This document shows, one piece after another, positions 6,498 through 12,179 of a stretch of DNA of 12,181 nucleotides. This stretch comes from a bacterium (GTDB taxonomy: Bacteria > Bacillota > Clostridia > Oscillospirales > Acutalibacteraceae). The position numbers were made by a program, and so were the translations under genes. The stretch covers positions 1-12,181 of the forward strand of contig JAHLBL010000032.1 of assembly GCA_020625635.1 (NCBI GenBank), given 5' to 3'. Positions within the stretch are counted from its first letter, which is position 1, and each line of letters begins with the position of its first letter. A model generated the notes under the pieces. It saw only the letters and a program-made list of their open reading frames with translations, did no database searches and was not told the DNA's origin.

Positions 6498-6526
6498 TTG
6501 CAATATACGGGGTTTTATAGTAAACT
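6498..6526 (+). promoter_or_regulatory. Possible promoter of the DUF1292 gene
   Basis: TTGCAA (6498-6503), 17-bp spacer, TAAACT (6521-6526), a 4/6 match to the -10 consensus. Other AT-rich hexamers (TATAGT, TATTAT) lie close by, so the exact element is uncertain. Confidence 0.35.
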
Positions 6527-6560
6527 GTATTATAACGATTTCTGCAAAGGAGCTGAAACC

Positions 6561-6857
6561 ATGACAGACGTACTTAACAACGAAGAATTCAACGAGGAAG
6601 AAGCTATACTCGTAGAGCTTACCGACGAGGACGGAAATACCGCCGAGTTCGAGTATCTTGATACTATCCCCTACGAGGGCGAGGAATACGTAGTTCTTAT
6701 CGAGAATACGGAGGACGCCGACGGCGCTATCATCCTCAAAATCGAGTCGGTAGACGACGAGACCGAAAACTATGTCGGTATCGACGACGATGAGCTGCTC
6801 GACGAGGTTTTCGAGATTTTCAAGAAGAACCACGCCGACGAATACGATTTCGACTAA
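6561..6857 (+). CDS. DUF1292-family small acidic protein (YrzB-like)
   Basis: A 98-residue, strongly acidic cytosolic protein. The core, ILVELTDEDGNTAEFEYLDT (about residues 16-35) followed by YEGEEYVVLIE and EVFEIFKK, matches the DUF1292 pattern. Proteins of this family are widespread in Firmicutes, often next to Holliday-junction resolvase YqgF/RuvX genes, and their function is not known to me. Here that neighbour is absent. The ATG at 6561 is chosen because AAAGGAG (6546-6552) lies 8 nt upstream; the longer TTG-started frame lacks such a site. The gene stands alone between the ncRNA terminator and a terminator shared with the convergent glucokinase. Confidence 0.88.
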   Translation: MTDVLNNEEFNEEEAILVELTDEDGNTAEFEYLDTIPYEGEEYVVLIENTEDADGAIILKIESVDDETENYVGIDDDELLDEVFEIFKKNHADEYDFD

Positions 6858-6865
6858 GAACAGAC

Positions 6866-6899
6866 AAAGAAGCTGCCGCACACGCGACAGCTTCTTTTT
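6866..6899 (+). terminator. Terminator between DUF1292 and glucokinase genes
   Basis: AAAGAAGCTG (6866-6875) pairs with CAGCTTCTTT (6888-6897), with an inner CGC/GCG after one mismatch and an ACAC loop, then T-run. The minus strand has a weaker tract (TTTGTCTG), so it may also serve the convergent glucokinase gene. Confidence 0.88.
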
Positions 6900-6947
6900 G
6901 TTTATATATCTAATTATATATGATTACAGTTTACTGCTGAAATTGGA

Positions 6948-7919
6948 TTACAGGCACGCCGCTCCGATGATACCCGCGTCGTTGCCGAGTGTCGCGGCGC
7001 AGATACGGGTCTGCTTGTCGTTGTGCTTAGTGATCCTCTCCTGCTCAACAATAGCGCGTACGGGCGCGAGGAGCGTCTCGCCCTGCTTGCTGACGCCGCC
7101 ACCGATGCAGAGAACATCGGGCTGGAAGATGTTGATTACGTTTACGATACCGCACGCAAGGTAGCTGATGTAGTTCTGAACAACAGCCTTACCCGTAAGG
7201 TCGCCAGCGATCATTGCGTCGAAGGGAGTCTTTCCGTTGACCTTTTCGATATCGCCGTCAACAGCGTCGAGCATATAAGAGAACTCAGCCTTCTCGTTGC
7301 GGATAGCCTCCTTGGTCTGGTTAATGAGCGCCGTAGCGGAAGCGTAAGCCTCCCAGCAGCCGTGACGACCGCAGCCGCACTTTTCGCCGCCCTTTACGAT
7401 AACCATATGACCGAGCTCAGCGCCCGCGTAGTTGGAGCCGCTGTAAATCTTTCCGTCGATGATGATTCCGCCGCCTACGCCTGTGCCGAGTGTGATCGCT
7501 ACAGCATTTTTGCAGCCCTTTGCGGAACCCGCGAGGAATTCGCCCAGCGCCGCTGCATTGGCGTCGTTCTCGATTTTAACGTACTTATGGAGTCTCTCCT
7601 CCATCATCTTGCTGACTTCCCAGTTGTTGAAAAAGAGGTTCGGGGAAGTTTCCACTATTCTTGTCTCGGGATTGACCGCGCCCGGAACACCGATTCCGAT
7701 ATACGCGATATCGTCCATTGTGAGCTTAGCCTTTTTGATAGCTTTCTTTACAACGTCCGCCATAGAATCGCACACGTCCGCCTCGGGACGGGGAATGGCT
7801 GTTTTGCACTCCGCCTTTGCGATGATCTCGTACTCGTTAGCCTTTGTGTCGTGGCGAACAACGCCCGCGACAATATTTGTACCGCCGAGGTCAATACCGA
7901 CTCTGTATTCAACTGACAT
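6948..7919 (-). CDS. glcK: ROK-family glucokinase
   Basis: A 323-residue cytosolic sugar kinase that makes glucose-6-phosphate from glucose with ATP. Motifs in order: DLGGTN (10-15), the phosphate-binding start; GVPGAVNP (77-84); ENDANAAALGE (117-127) with the likely catalytic Asp119; TLGTGVGGG (143-151); AELGH (167-171) with the ROK metal-binding His; and CGCGRHGCWE (181-190), the ROK zinc motif with three cysteines. Length fits Gram-positive glucokinases. The ATG at 7919 has AAGGGG 8 nt upstream; the longer TTG start at 7937 would overlap that site. It has its own promoter. A different hexose, such as N-acetylmannosamine, cannot be ruled out, but the glucokinase-like length and the complete CGCGxxGCWE motif favour glucose. 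Confidence 0.9.
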   Translation of the reverse strand: MSVEYRVGIDLGGTNIVAGVVRHDTKANEYEIIAKAECKTAIPRPEADVCDSMADVVKKAIKKAKLTMDDIAYIGIGVPGAVNPETRIVETSPNLFFNNWEVSKMMEERLHKYVKIENDANAAALGEFLAGSAKGCKNAVAITLGTGVGGGIIIDGKIYSGSNYAGAELGHMVIVKGGEKCGCGRHGCWEAYASATALINQTKEAIRNEKAEFSYMLDAVDGDIEKVNGKTPFDAMIAGDLTGKAVVQNYISYLACGIVNVINIFQPDVLCIGGGVSKQGETLLAPVRAIVEQERITKHNDKQTRICAATLGNDAGIIGAACL

Positions 7920-7955
7920 AAGGAATACCCCTTTCAATTATAAAATTACACATTA

Positions 7956-7984
7956 ATTATAACAGCCTGCGCAGAAAAAGTCTA
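7956..7984 (-). promoter_or_regulatory. Glucokinase promoter with extended -10
   Basis: On the minus strand: -35 TAGACT (7979-7984), 17-bp spacer, -10 TATAAT (7956-7961), preceded by TG one base upstream (extended -10). Confidence 0.7.
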
Positions 7985-8006
7985 TATAAAAAGCAGAATT
8001 TTTATA
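7985..8006. repeat. A/T-rich inverted repeat next to the glucokinase -35 element
   Basis: TATAAAAA (7985-7992) and TTTTTATA (7999-8006) form a perfect 8-bp inverted repeat around GCAGAA, directly upstream of the -35 box. It could be an UP-like element, an operator, or a weak terminator for coaC; a T-tract (CTTTTT) lies a few bases on. Confidence 0.4.
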
Positions 8007-8047
8007 ACTATTTTGTGTAATTTGGCGGTCAAGAGGAGTAAGTCAGC

Positions 8048-8602
8048 TCAGGTCGGCAAGATTATTTGTTTCAGCGCTTCCTCTGCTCTCTTTACAATCT
8101 CGTCAACATCGGCGAGAGCGCCTTTGCCGAGGTCTCCGCAGGCGAGCATAGCCTCTCTCGGCTCAATAAAGCCGAAGCCGAGCTCACTAAGAGTTCTTAT
8201 GTTGCGCTGAGTGATCGGGTTCTCATACATAGCCGTATTCATCGCGGGCGCGATAAGAACGGGCGTGTTCCTCAGCGCGAGGAATACAGTCGTCAGCATA
8301 TCGTCAGCTATTCCAGCCGCCGCCTTCGCGATAAAGTTTGCCGTTGCGGGCGCCACGAGGAACAGGTCTGCCTGCTGAGCGAGCGAGATGTGCTCGACCT
8401 CGGAGGGATTGTACGGCTCAAACATATCCGTATAAACCTTGTTCTTCGTCAGGGTTTGCAGTGTCAGCGGAGTGATGATCTCACAGCCTGCCTTCGTCAT
8501 TATTACGTGAACGGAATAACCGTCCTTTGTAAGACGGTTTGCGATATCAGCCGCCTTGTACGCGGCGATGCTTCCCGTTACTCCCAAAACTATATGCTTC
8601 AT
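8048..8602 (-). CDS. coaC: Phosphopantothenoylcysteine decarboxylase
   Basis: A 184-residue flavoprotein (HFCD family) that decarboxylates 4'-phosphopantothenoylcysteine to 4'-phosphopantetheine in CoA synthesis. Motifs: GVTGSIAAYKAADI (7-20) for FMN binding; the catalytic His71 in VEHISLAQ; APATANFIAKAAAGIADDML (84-103); PAMNTAMYENP (119-129), the PxMNxxM motif; and ACGDLGKGAL (154-163), the substrate-clamp Cys155. Length and lack of a ligase domain show a monofunctional enzyme. It overlaps coaB by 4 nt (ATGA, 8599-8602), and the GGAGG site lies inside coaB, so the two are translated together. Close relatives (UbiX, EpiD) have other substrates, but pairing with CoaB makes CoaC secure. Confidence 0.93.
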   Translation of the reverse strand: MKHIVLGVTGSIAAYKAADIANRLTKDGYSVHVIMTKAGCEIITPLTLQTLTKNKVYTDMFEPYNPSEVEHISLAQQADLFLVAPATANFIAKAAAGIADDMLTTVFLALRNTPVLIAPAMNTAMYENPITQRNIRTLSELGFGFIEPREAMLACGDLGKGALADVDEIVKRAEEALKQIILPT

Positions 8603-9324
8603 ATATTATCCTCCGTGATAACGCCCGCGAGAGAGCGCGCGATTTCCTGCTTTGTCTCAAGCCGTTTTGTTCTCCCGTCTTTGCCGAGAAGATACCCGAT
8701 ATGGCTGTCGCCGCTGATTTCGGCTGAATCGTTGGCGAGAACATAGTCGCAGCCGTTGTCTGTCATAAGCTTTTTTGCCACCTCAAACAGCCTCTCGCGG
8801 CTGACGTTACTGAGCAGCTTAAAGCCTATGATCACCGCGTTCGGAGCCAGTTTTCTGAAGCAGGGAAGTATTTTAGGCGTTTGCTCGAGGAGAAGCAAAG
8901 GAGCGCCCATCTTTGACGAGAGCTTTTCTCCGCTTTTTCTCAGGTCGGTTTCGTCCAAGGCTTTTTCGAGCTCAACCCCGCCGCCGAGCGCTTCCTCAAC
9001 GCGGTCGATTGTCGAAACGGAGCGCACGCGGTAGTCGCTTACAGCCATACTGTGTACGACGACGTCAATCCTCTCGCTATGCAAAAGACTCTCGACAGCA
9101 TTTTTGAGGTCGTCAACCGACTCCACGGTGATTATTCTGATTTTGTCGTGAGCGGGCTTCAGCGCGGTTTTTGAGCAGATATAGTACACAGAGCCGACAC
9201 TGTTCAATTTCGCGAATTCTTCGGCAGTAAGAGAGCCGAGCCTTCCCGTGCCGCTGTTCGTGATACTGCGCACGCTGTCGACAGGCTCGCTTGTACCGCC
9301 TGCCGTAATCAAAATATTCTTCAT
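8599..9324 (-). CDS. coaB: Phosphopantothenate--cysteine ligase (monofunctional)
   Basis: A 241-residue enzyme that joins cysteine to 4'-phosphopantothenate, using a nucleotide, just before the CoaC step. Motifs: LITAGGTSEPVDSVRSITN (5-23), a nucleotide/phosphopantothenate binding segment; GTGRLG (25-30); VHSMAVSDYRV (90-100); KLSSKMG (134-140); TPKIL (149-153); GFKLL (167-171); and a C-terminal CDYVLANDSAEI (192-203) as in all CoaB domains. No CoaC domain precedes it, so this is the separate, type III-like form seen in streptococci and enterococci rather than the fused Dfp protein. The start at 9324 was chosen at MKNILIT; the ribosome site (GGATG) is weak. The preceding gene stops 13 nt upstream, so it is probably in that operon. 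Confidence 0.9.
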   Translation of the reverse strand: MKNILITAGGTSEPVDSVRSITNSGTGRLGSLTAEEFAKLNSVGSVYYICSKTALKPAHDKIRIITVESVDDLKNAVESLLHSERIDVVVHSMAVSDYRVRSVSTIDRVEEALGGGVELEKALDETDLRKSGEKLSSKMGAPLLLLEQTPKILPCFRKLAPNAVIIGFKLLSNVSRERLFEVAKKLMTDNGCDYVLANDSAEISGDSHIGYLLGKDGRTKRLETKQEIARSLAGVITEDNI

Positions 9325-9337
9325 AATTTCACATCCG

Positions 9338-9730
9338 TCATGGTACCAGAATGTCGATTGGAAAGAGGTTTCGGACAACGGCAAAAGCCAGAAGGACGAC
9401 TATGCATACAATGCACAGGATATTCTCCCAACGCTTCATCGAGCGGTCACCGCATCTGATATATCGGCAGCAGTGATATACGAGGAAGCCGAGAAAAATC
9501 GGAAGCAGACAGAAAACGACGCAGTTTGAAGAAAACGCCGCGCCGAAATTCAGCCGCGACAGCTCCAAAAACATCCTGCTGACTCCGCAGCCGGGGCAGT
9601 AAAGCCCCGTGAATTTATTTATGGGACAGAACAGTCCGAAACCCGTTACATTATGAATGATAATATAAATAAAGCCTATAGTCAAGAGAATGACTGTAGG
9701 CTTTACGACTTTTATTAGTCTGGTTCTCAT
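9338..9730 (-). CDS. DUF2752 membrane protein
   Basis: A 130-residue protein with about three membrane helices (roughly 11-28, 65-90 and 103-121). The diagnostic DUF2752 segment is GLFCPINKFTGLYCPGCGVS (32-51), followed by LNFGAAFSSN (60-69): two cysteine motifs beside the membrane, CP...CPGCG. The role of the family is unknown; metal binding or redox activity by the CPGCG cysteines is a guess. Its ATG overlaps the stop of the DUF4234 gene (ATGA at 9727-9730), so the two are translationally coupled, and the coaB gene starts 13 nt after its stop. Several extra cysteines (71, 74, 87, 88, 93, 106, 109) in or near the helices are notable. Confidence 0.87.
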   Translation of the reverse strand: MRTRLIKVVKPTVILLTIGFIYIIIHNVTGFGLFCPINKFTGLYCPGCGVSRMFLELSRLNFGAAFSSNCVVFCLLPIFLGFLVYHCCRYIRCGDRSMKRWENILCIVCIVVLLAFAVVRNLFPIDILVP

Positions 9731-10104
9731 TGATTGTTCGGCTGCTGATATCTTGCAGCGTCAAAATCGAGAGTCTTGTTGATGCTGTCCTGCATAAGAG
9801 CATAAGCGACGATTGAGATAAAGAGACCGAGGATAAGGTAAAGAACAGCTGTACCCGAGGAAGGAATACCTCTCTGCTGGTTGATATAGTCGACCTTTTC
9901 GCCCATCTTGTAGCACCAATAGATTGAGTAAATGCCGCAGGTTACGATCGAAAGAAGGATAACTACGCCGCCCGAAGGAGCCTGCTGATCATTAGCGATA
10001 GCGTTGATCTCGTCGTTGATTTTAGCTATCCAGTAAAGACCGTAAATACCACATGTAACGAATGTGAGAACGATGCATAAAGCGATACTTCTCTTCTGAA
10101 TCAT
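9727..10104 (-). CDS. DUF4234-family membrane protein with duplicated motif
   Basis: A 125-residue protein with three hydrophobic segments (about 8-27, 47-66 and 85-105). The DUF4234 signature appears twice: FVTCGIYGLYWIAKINDEIN (15-34) and IVTCGIYSIYWCYKMGEKVD (53-72), an internal duplication of about 38 residues. A short, Asn/Gln-rich C-terminus follows the last helix. Function unknown; related TM2/DUF4234 proteins are often next to DUF2752 genes, in line with a shared membrane task. The ribosome site AGGAGG is strong. It begins the operon driven by the consensus promoter at 10153-10181. Confidence 0.85.
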   Translation of the reverse strand: MIQKRSIALCIVLTFVTCGIYGLYWIAKINDEINAIANDQQAPSGGVVILLSIVTCGIYSIYWCYKMGEKVDYINQQRGIPSSGTAVLYLILGLFISIVAYALMQDSINKTLDFDAARYQQPNNQ

Positions 10105-10152
10105 TTTTCATACCTCCTGAAAAACCTTATTTGTAGAAAAATCTACCCGTGT

Positions 10153-10181
10153 ATTATATAATAACAGGATAATAATGTCAA
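10153..10181 (-). promoter_or_regulatory. Perfect consensus promoter of the DUF4234-DUF2752-coaBC run
   Basis: On the minus strand: TTGACA (10176-10181), 17-bp spacer, TATAAT (10153-10158), about 49 bp before the first start codon. Confidence 0.82.
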
Positions 10182-10191
10182 TATATAATGC

Positions 10192-10219
10192 AAAAAAGAC
10201 GTGTTTCGCACGCCTTTTT
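10192..10219 (-). terminator. Bidirectional-looking terminator after the lipoprotein pair
   Basis: On the minus strand GGCGTG-CGAAA-CACGTC with one wobble pair, flanked by AAAAA and TTTTTT that extend the stem. It ends the lipoprotein transcript 14 nt after the stop, and separates it from the next promoter. Confidence 0.8.
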
Positions 10220-10232
10220 CACATTCATAATA

Positions 10233-10604
10233 TTACTGCTTTTCAAATACCATCTTGGTGCCGCTCTCCTCGAGAGTGACCTTGTTGCCGTCAAATGTTG
10301 CGGGAACACTTTCTCCGCCGGCTGAAAAAGTCTTATTCGCGGGGTCGAATTCGAGCTCCTGATTCATACTGTCGTCGCTGCCCTTAAGAGAAGCTTTTGT
10401 GCCGTTTATAGTCAGTGTCATTGACTGACCTGTGGATTTGAGCAGGTCTGCGTTGATCGTGGTGTCTCCCATCGACATCTCAACAAGGTTGTAGGTGCCG
10501 TCGTAGCTTGCCGAACCGCCGTTGTTGTCTCCGCATGCGGTGAACATAGCGGCTGCCATCATAACAACCAGAACTACTGCCATTAAACTTACAATTTTTT
10601 TCAT
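10233..10604 (-). CDS. Small secreted lipoprotein, paralogue 1
   Basis: A 123-residue predicted lipoprotein. Residues 1-23 are a basic then hydrophobic signal peptide ending in the lipobox FTAC, with Cys24 as the lipidated residue. The mature part opens with a Gly/Ser/Asn linker and then one compact beta-rich domain: YDGTYNLVEMSM (34-45), MTLTINGTKASLKG (62-75), LEFDP (84-88), GESVPATFDG (97-106) and MVFEKQ at the end. I chose ATG 10604, with AAGGAGG 8 nt upstream, over the longer frame with nine extra residues. It follows its paralogue by 39 nt, and a small hairpin lies between. The fold may be lipocalin-like; function and ligand are unknown. Confidence 0.83.
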   Translation of the reverse strand: MKKIVSLMAVVLVVMMAAAMFTACGDNNGGSASYDGTYNLVEMSMGDTTINADLLKSTGQSMTLTINGTKASLKGSDDSMNQELEFDPANKTFSAGGESVPATFDGNKVTLEESGTKMVFEKQ

Positions 10605-10630
10605 AGGATGTACCTCCTTAAAATATAGCA

Positions 10631-10645
10631 AAGCGGTAACCGCTT
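10631..10645 (-). other. Intercistronic hairpin between the lipoprotein genes
   Basis: AAGCGG-TAA-CCGCTT, a 6-bp stem with a 3-nt loop, overlaps the stop codon of the first gene (10644-10646). It has no following T-run at once, so it may slow decay or reduce read-through and set the ratio of the two lipoproteins. Confidence 0.4.
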
Positions 10646-11012
10646 ATTGCTTCTCAAACTTATAACTGTAATCGTTGATATCGAAAACCATCGTACTGCC
10701 CTCGAAGGTTATGTCGATAGTTTCTCCTTCGGAGTTCTTAAAAACATGGTTGTCGGGATCGAAGGTCATCTTCTGCTCCGATTTCATTGATGTGCTTTTC
10801 AGCACGGCTTGGGTACCCGATATCGATAAAATCAAATCCATACCCGACGCGTCAATAAGCTCCCTGCCGTAAGTCGTTCCGTCGTGTGTCATTTCGACCA
10901 TCTTATACTCGCCGTCATATGTCGCGGGTCCGCTTTCACCGCACGCCGTCAGCGCTCCGATCAAAAGGATAAGAGCAACAACGAGCGCGGAAGCTTTAAC
11001 CTTTTTAGTCAT
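10644..11012 (-). CDS. Small secreted lipoprotein, paralogue 2
   Basis: A 122-residue predicted lipoprotein. Signal peptide 1-23 ends in the lipobox LTAC, with Cys24 lipidated as in its neighbour. The mature domain shares the order of motifs with paralogue 1: YDGEYKMVEMTHDG (32-45), LILSISGTQAVLKS (60-73), FDPDNHVF (84-91), EGETIDITFEG (95-105) and KFEKQ at the end. This indicates a recent tandem duplication followed by clear divergence in the middle. The ribosome site GGGAGG lies about 7 nt upstream of the ATG. It starts its own unit with a perfect consensus promoter. Function unknown; similar short lipoproteins in Clostridia are annotated only as hypothetical. Confidence 0.83.
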   Translation of the reverse strand: MTKKVKASALVVALILLIGALTACGESGPATYDGEYKMVEMTHDGTTYGRELIDASGMDLILSISGTQAVLKSTSMKSEQKMTFDPDNHVFKNSEGETIDITFEGSTMVFDINDYSYKFEKQ

Positions 11013-11035
11013 ATTCTAACCTCCCTGTACCCACG

Positions 11036-11064
11036 ATTATAAAGCAAAAAATACGCTGTGTCAA
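11036..11064 (-). promoter_or_regulatory. Perfect consensus promoter of the lipoprotein pair
   Basis: On the minus strand: TTGACA (11059-11064), 17-bp spacer, TATAAT (11036-11041), just 24 bp before the start codon, so the 5' leader is very short. The -35 box lies 8 bp past the stop of the PAP2 gene. Confidence 0.83.
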
Positions 11065-11072
11065 CAAAAAAT

Positions 11073-11639
11073 TCAGCGCTTCTTTATACTCAGCAGCTTG
11101 TTTTCGATACTGAACTTTTTGAATATCCACATAACAAAAAGCGCGCAGACTATTCCGAGAGCCGCTCCGCAGAGCACGTCAGTGAGGAAATGAGCGTAAT
11201 TGTACATTCGGGAAAAAGCGATAAGGATCGCTGCGAGCAGCGCGCATATTCCCGCCCGCTTGCTGATTTTAAAATACGCCGTTGCCGACGCAAAAGACGC
11301 GCATGTGTGTCCTGACGGAAAGCTCATTCCGCTTTCGACACGACCGTTGATTGAAAACGGCATCGCAAAGCCGTGGAAGCTCTCGTAGGTCGTATACGGT
11401 CTCGGACGCATAACGAGGTGCTTTATAATACCCTCTCCGAGAATAGCTCCGATCGCCATTGCGCAGAGCGCGACAGCCGCTGCTGTCCTCGTTTTGCGCG
11501 GAATCAGAAGTATAAGACCGAGAACAATCCAACCTATGCCCCAGTGAGCAAAATAAGAACTCGCCGCCATAATCGGGTCGAGAATTCCGCAGCGGATATG
11601 GTCGTTGATAAAATCCAGTACCGCGTATTCAAATCCCAT
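11073..11639 (-). CDS. PAP2-superfamily membrane phosphatase
   Basis: A 188-residue membrane enzyme of the PAP2 (phosphatidic acid phosphatase type 2) family; bacterial members often recycle undecaprenyl pyrophosphate or dephosphorylate lipid phosphates. The three signature motifs are present: KHLVMRPRP (73-81), FPSGH (107-111), and SRMYNYAHFLTD (143-154) with the catalytic His150 and Asp154. About five membrane helices fit the hydrophobic blocks. I chose ATG 11639 because AGGAGG lies 7 nt upstream; the ATG at 11645 is almost on top of the ribosome site. It has its own promoter. No close terminator separates it from the lipoprotein genes, so some read-through is possible. Confidence 0.9.
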   Translation of the reverse strand: MGFEYAVLDFINDHIRCGILDPIMAASSYFAHWGIGWIVLGLILLIPRKTRTAAAVALCAMAIGAILGEGIIKHLVMRPRPYTTYESFHGFAMPFSINGRVESGMSFPSGHTCASFASATAYFKISKRAGICALLAAILIAFSRMYNYAHFLTDVLCGAALGIVCALFVMWIFKKFSIENKLLSIKKR

Positions 11640-11670
11640 AAACATACCTCCTGAACGGTTTTATTGTTTT

Positions 11671-11699
11671 ATTATACCACGCCGAAAGGTATTTGTATA
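11671..11699 (-). promoter_or_regulatory. Promoter of the PAP2 gene with extended -10
   Basis: On the minus strand: -35 TATACA (11694-11699), 17-bp spacer, -10 TATAAT (11671-11676), preceded by TG one base upstream. Divergent from the tRNA promoter 20 bp away. Confidence 0.65.
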
Positions 11700-11718
11700 G
11701 TTTTTCTTTTTAAAGATA

Positions 11719-11747
11719 TTGACATCAGAGGATAAAATTGATATAAT
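11719..11747 (+). promoter_or_regulatory. Perfect consensus promoter of the tRNA gene
   Basis: TTGACA (11719-11724), 17-bp spacer, TATAAT (11742-11747), 23 bp before the mature tRNA 5' end. Confidence 0.85.
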
Positions 11748-11770
11748 AACACTTGCGCAACAAGCTAATC

Positions 11771-11847
11771 GGGCCATTAGCTCAGTTGGTTAGAGCTATC
11801 GGCTCATAACCGATCGGTCCGGGGTTCGAGTCCCTGATGGCCCACCA
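11771..11847 (+). tRNA. tRNA with CAU anticodon (probably tRNA-Ile2, possibly tRNA-Met)
   Basis: A 77-nt cloverleaf including encoded CCA. Acceptor GGGCCAT (11771-11777) pairs with ATGGCCC (11837-11843). D-arm GCTC/GAGC; anticodon stem ATCGG/CCGAT with loop CTCATAA (CAT anticodon); T-arm CGGGG/CCCTG with one wobble. From established knowledge, CAU tRNAs are elongator Met, initiator Met or Ile2 (whose C34 is changed to lysidine by TilS). The initiator is unlikely, because the first acceptor pair is G-C. The Firmicutes elongator usually has TTCATAC in the loop, while CTCATAA and acceptor C4-G69/C5-G68 pairs resemble Ile2, so I lean to Ile2. Confidence 0.92.
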
Positions 11848-11856
11848 AAGCAGAGT

Positions 11857-11895
11857 AAATCCGAAATCGTCATCTTAGGTGACTGTTTCGGATTT
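11857..11895 (+). terminator. Terminator-like hairpin after the tRNA
   Basis: AAATCCGAAA (11857-11866) pairs perfectly with TTTCGGATTT (11886-11895), with an inner GTCATC/GGTGAC arm (a 6-bp stem with one G-U pair), then CTCATTTT. The T-tract is interrupted, but the position suits the tRNA. Confidence 0.65.
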
Positions 11896-11947
11896 CTCAT
11901 TTTCCGAACTTTTATTAAATAATTTGGCAACAATCGTTTTATTGAAT

Positions 11948-11981
11948 CAGGCAGAGAGTTTTGTCGCTCTCTGCCTGTTTT
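11948..11981. terminator. Second hairpin terminator
   Basis: CAGGCAGAGAG (11948-11958) pairs with CTCTCTGCCTG (11967-11977), loop of 8, then TTTT on the + strand. It may serve the tRNA, or the minus-strand gene that stops at 12000, whose downstream tract is weaker. Confidence 0.65.
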
Positions 11982-11999
11982 ATCTGTCATCTGCTTGGT

Positions 12000-12179
12000 T
12001 TACTCTTCATCCCGTTGCTTCATATGCTCTTGTTCCCGTTTCCATGCTTCGTATTCTTCTCGACCTTCTTTGCTCTCATAGAAGGCGATTATGTCGGACA
12101 GAACTGTTCTTGCGATAGATTCGATAACATAATTCGGGATTCCGCTCTTTGTGTTCGGGTCGGGCGGTAAACCTTTCAG
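12000..12179 (-). CDS. Unknown protein, C-terminal 59 residues (possible mobile-element accessory gene)
   Basis: The frame is open from the right edge of the window to TAA at 12000-12002, so the start is missing. The visible part is LPPDPNTKSGIPNYVIESIA (residues 4-23), then a helical SDIIAFYESKEGREEYEAWK (28-47) and a charged tail, EQEHMKQRDEE. The pattern of a KSGIP-type turn followed by an amphipathic helix with AFYES-EG reminds me of small hypothetical proteins found on conjugative elements of gut Firmicutes, but I cannot confirm this. It ends 152 bp after the tRNA, tail to tail with it, which is the usual side for an element integrated in a tRNA 3' end. No DNA-binding or catalytic motif is visible. 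Confidence 0.55.
   Translation of the reverse strand: MKGLPPDPNTKSGIPNYVIESIARTVLSDIIAFYESKEGREEYEAWKREQEHMKQRDEE

Noticed and set aside
7023..7916. Antisense open frame (297 residues) opposite glucokinase
   Set aside because: Lies wholly within the glucokinase gene, lacks a ribosome site and any recognisable motif.
8066..8746. + strand open frame opposite coaC/coaB
   Set aside because: Spans the overlap of two well-supported minus-strand genes and has no motif or start signal.
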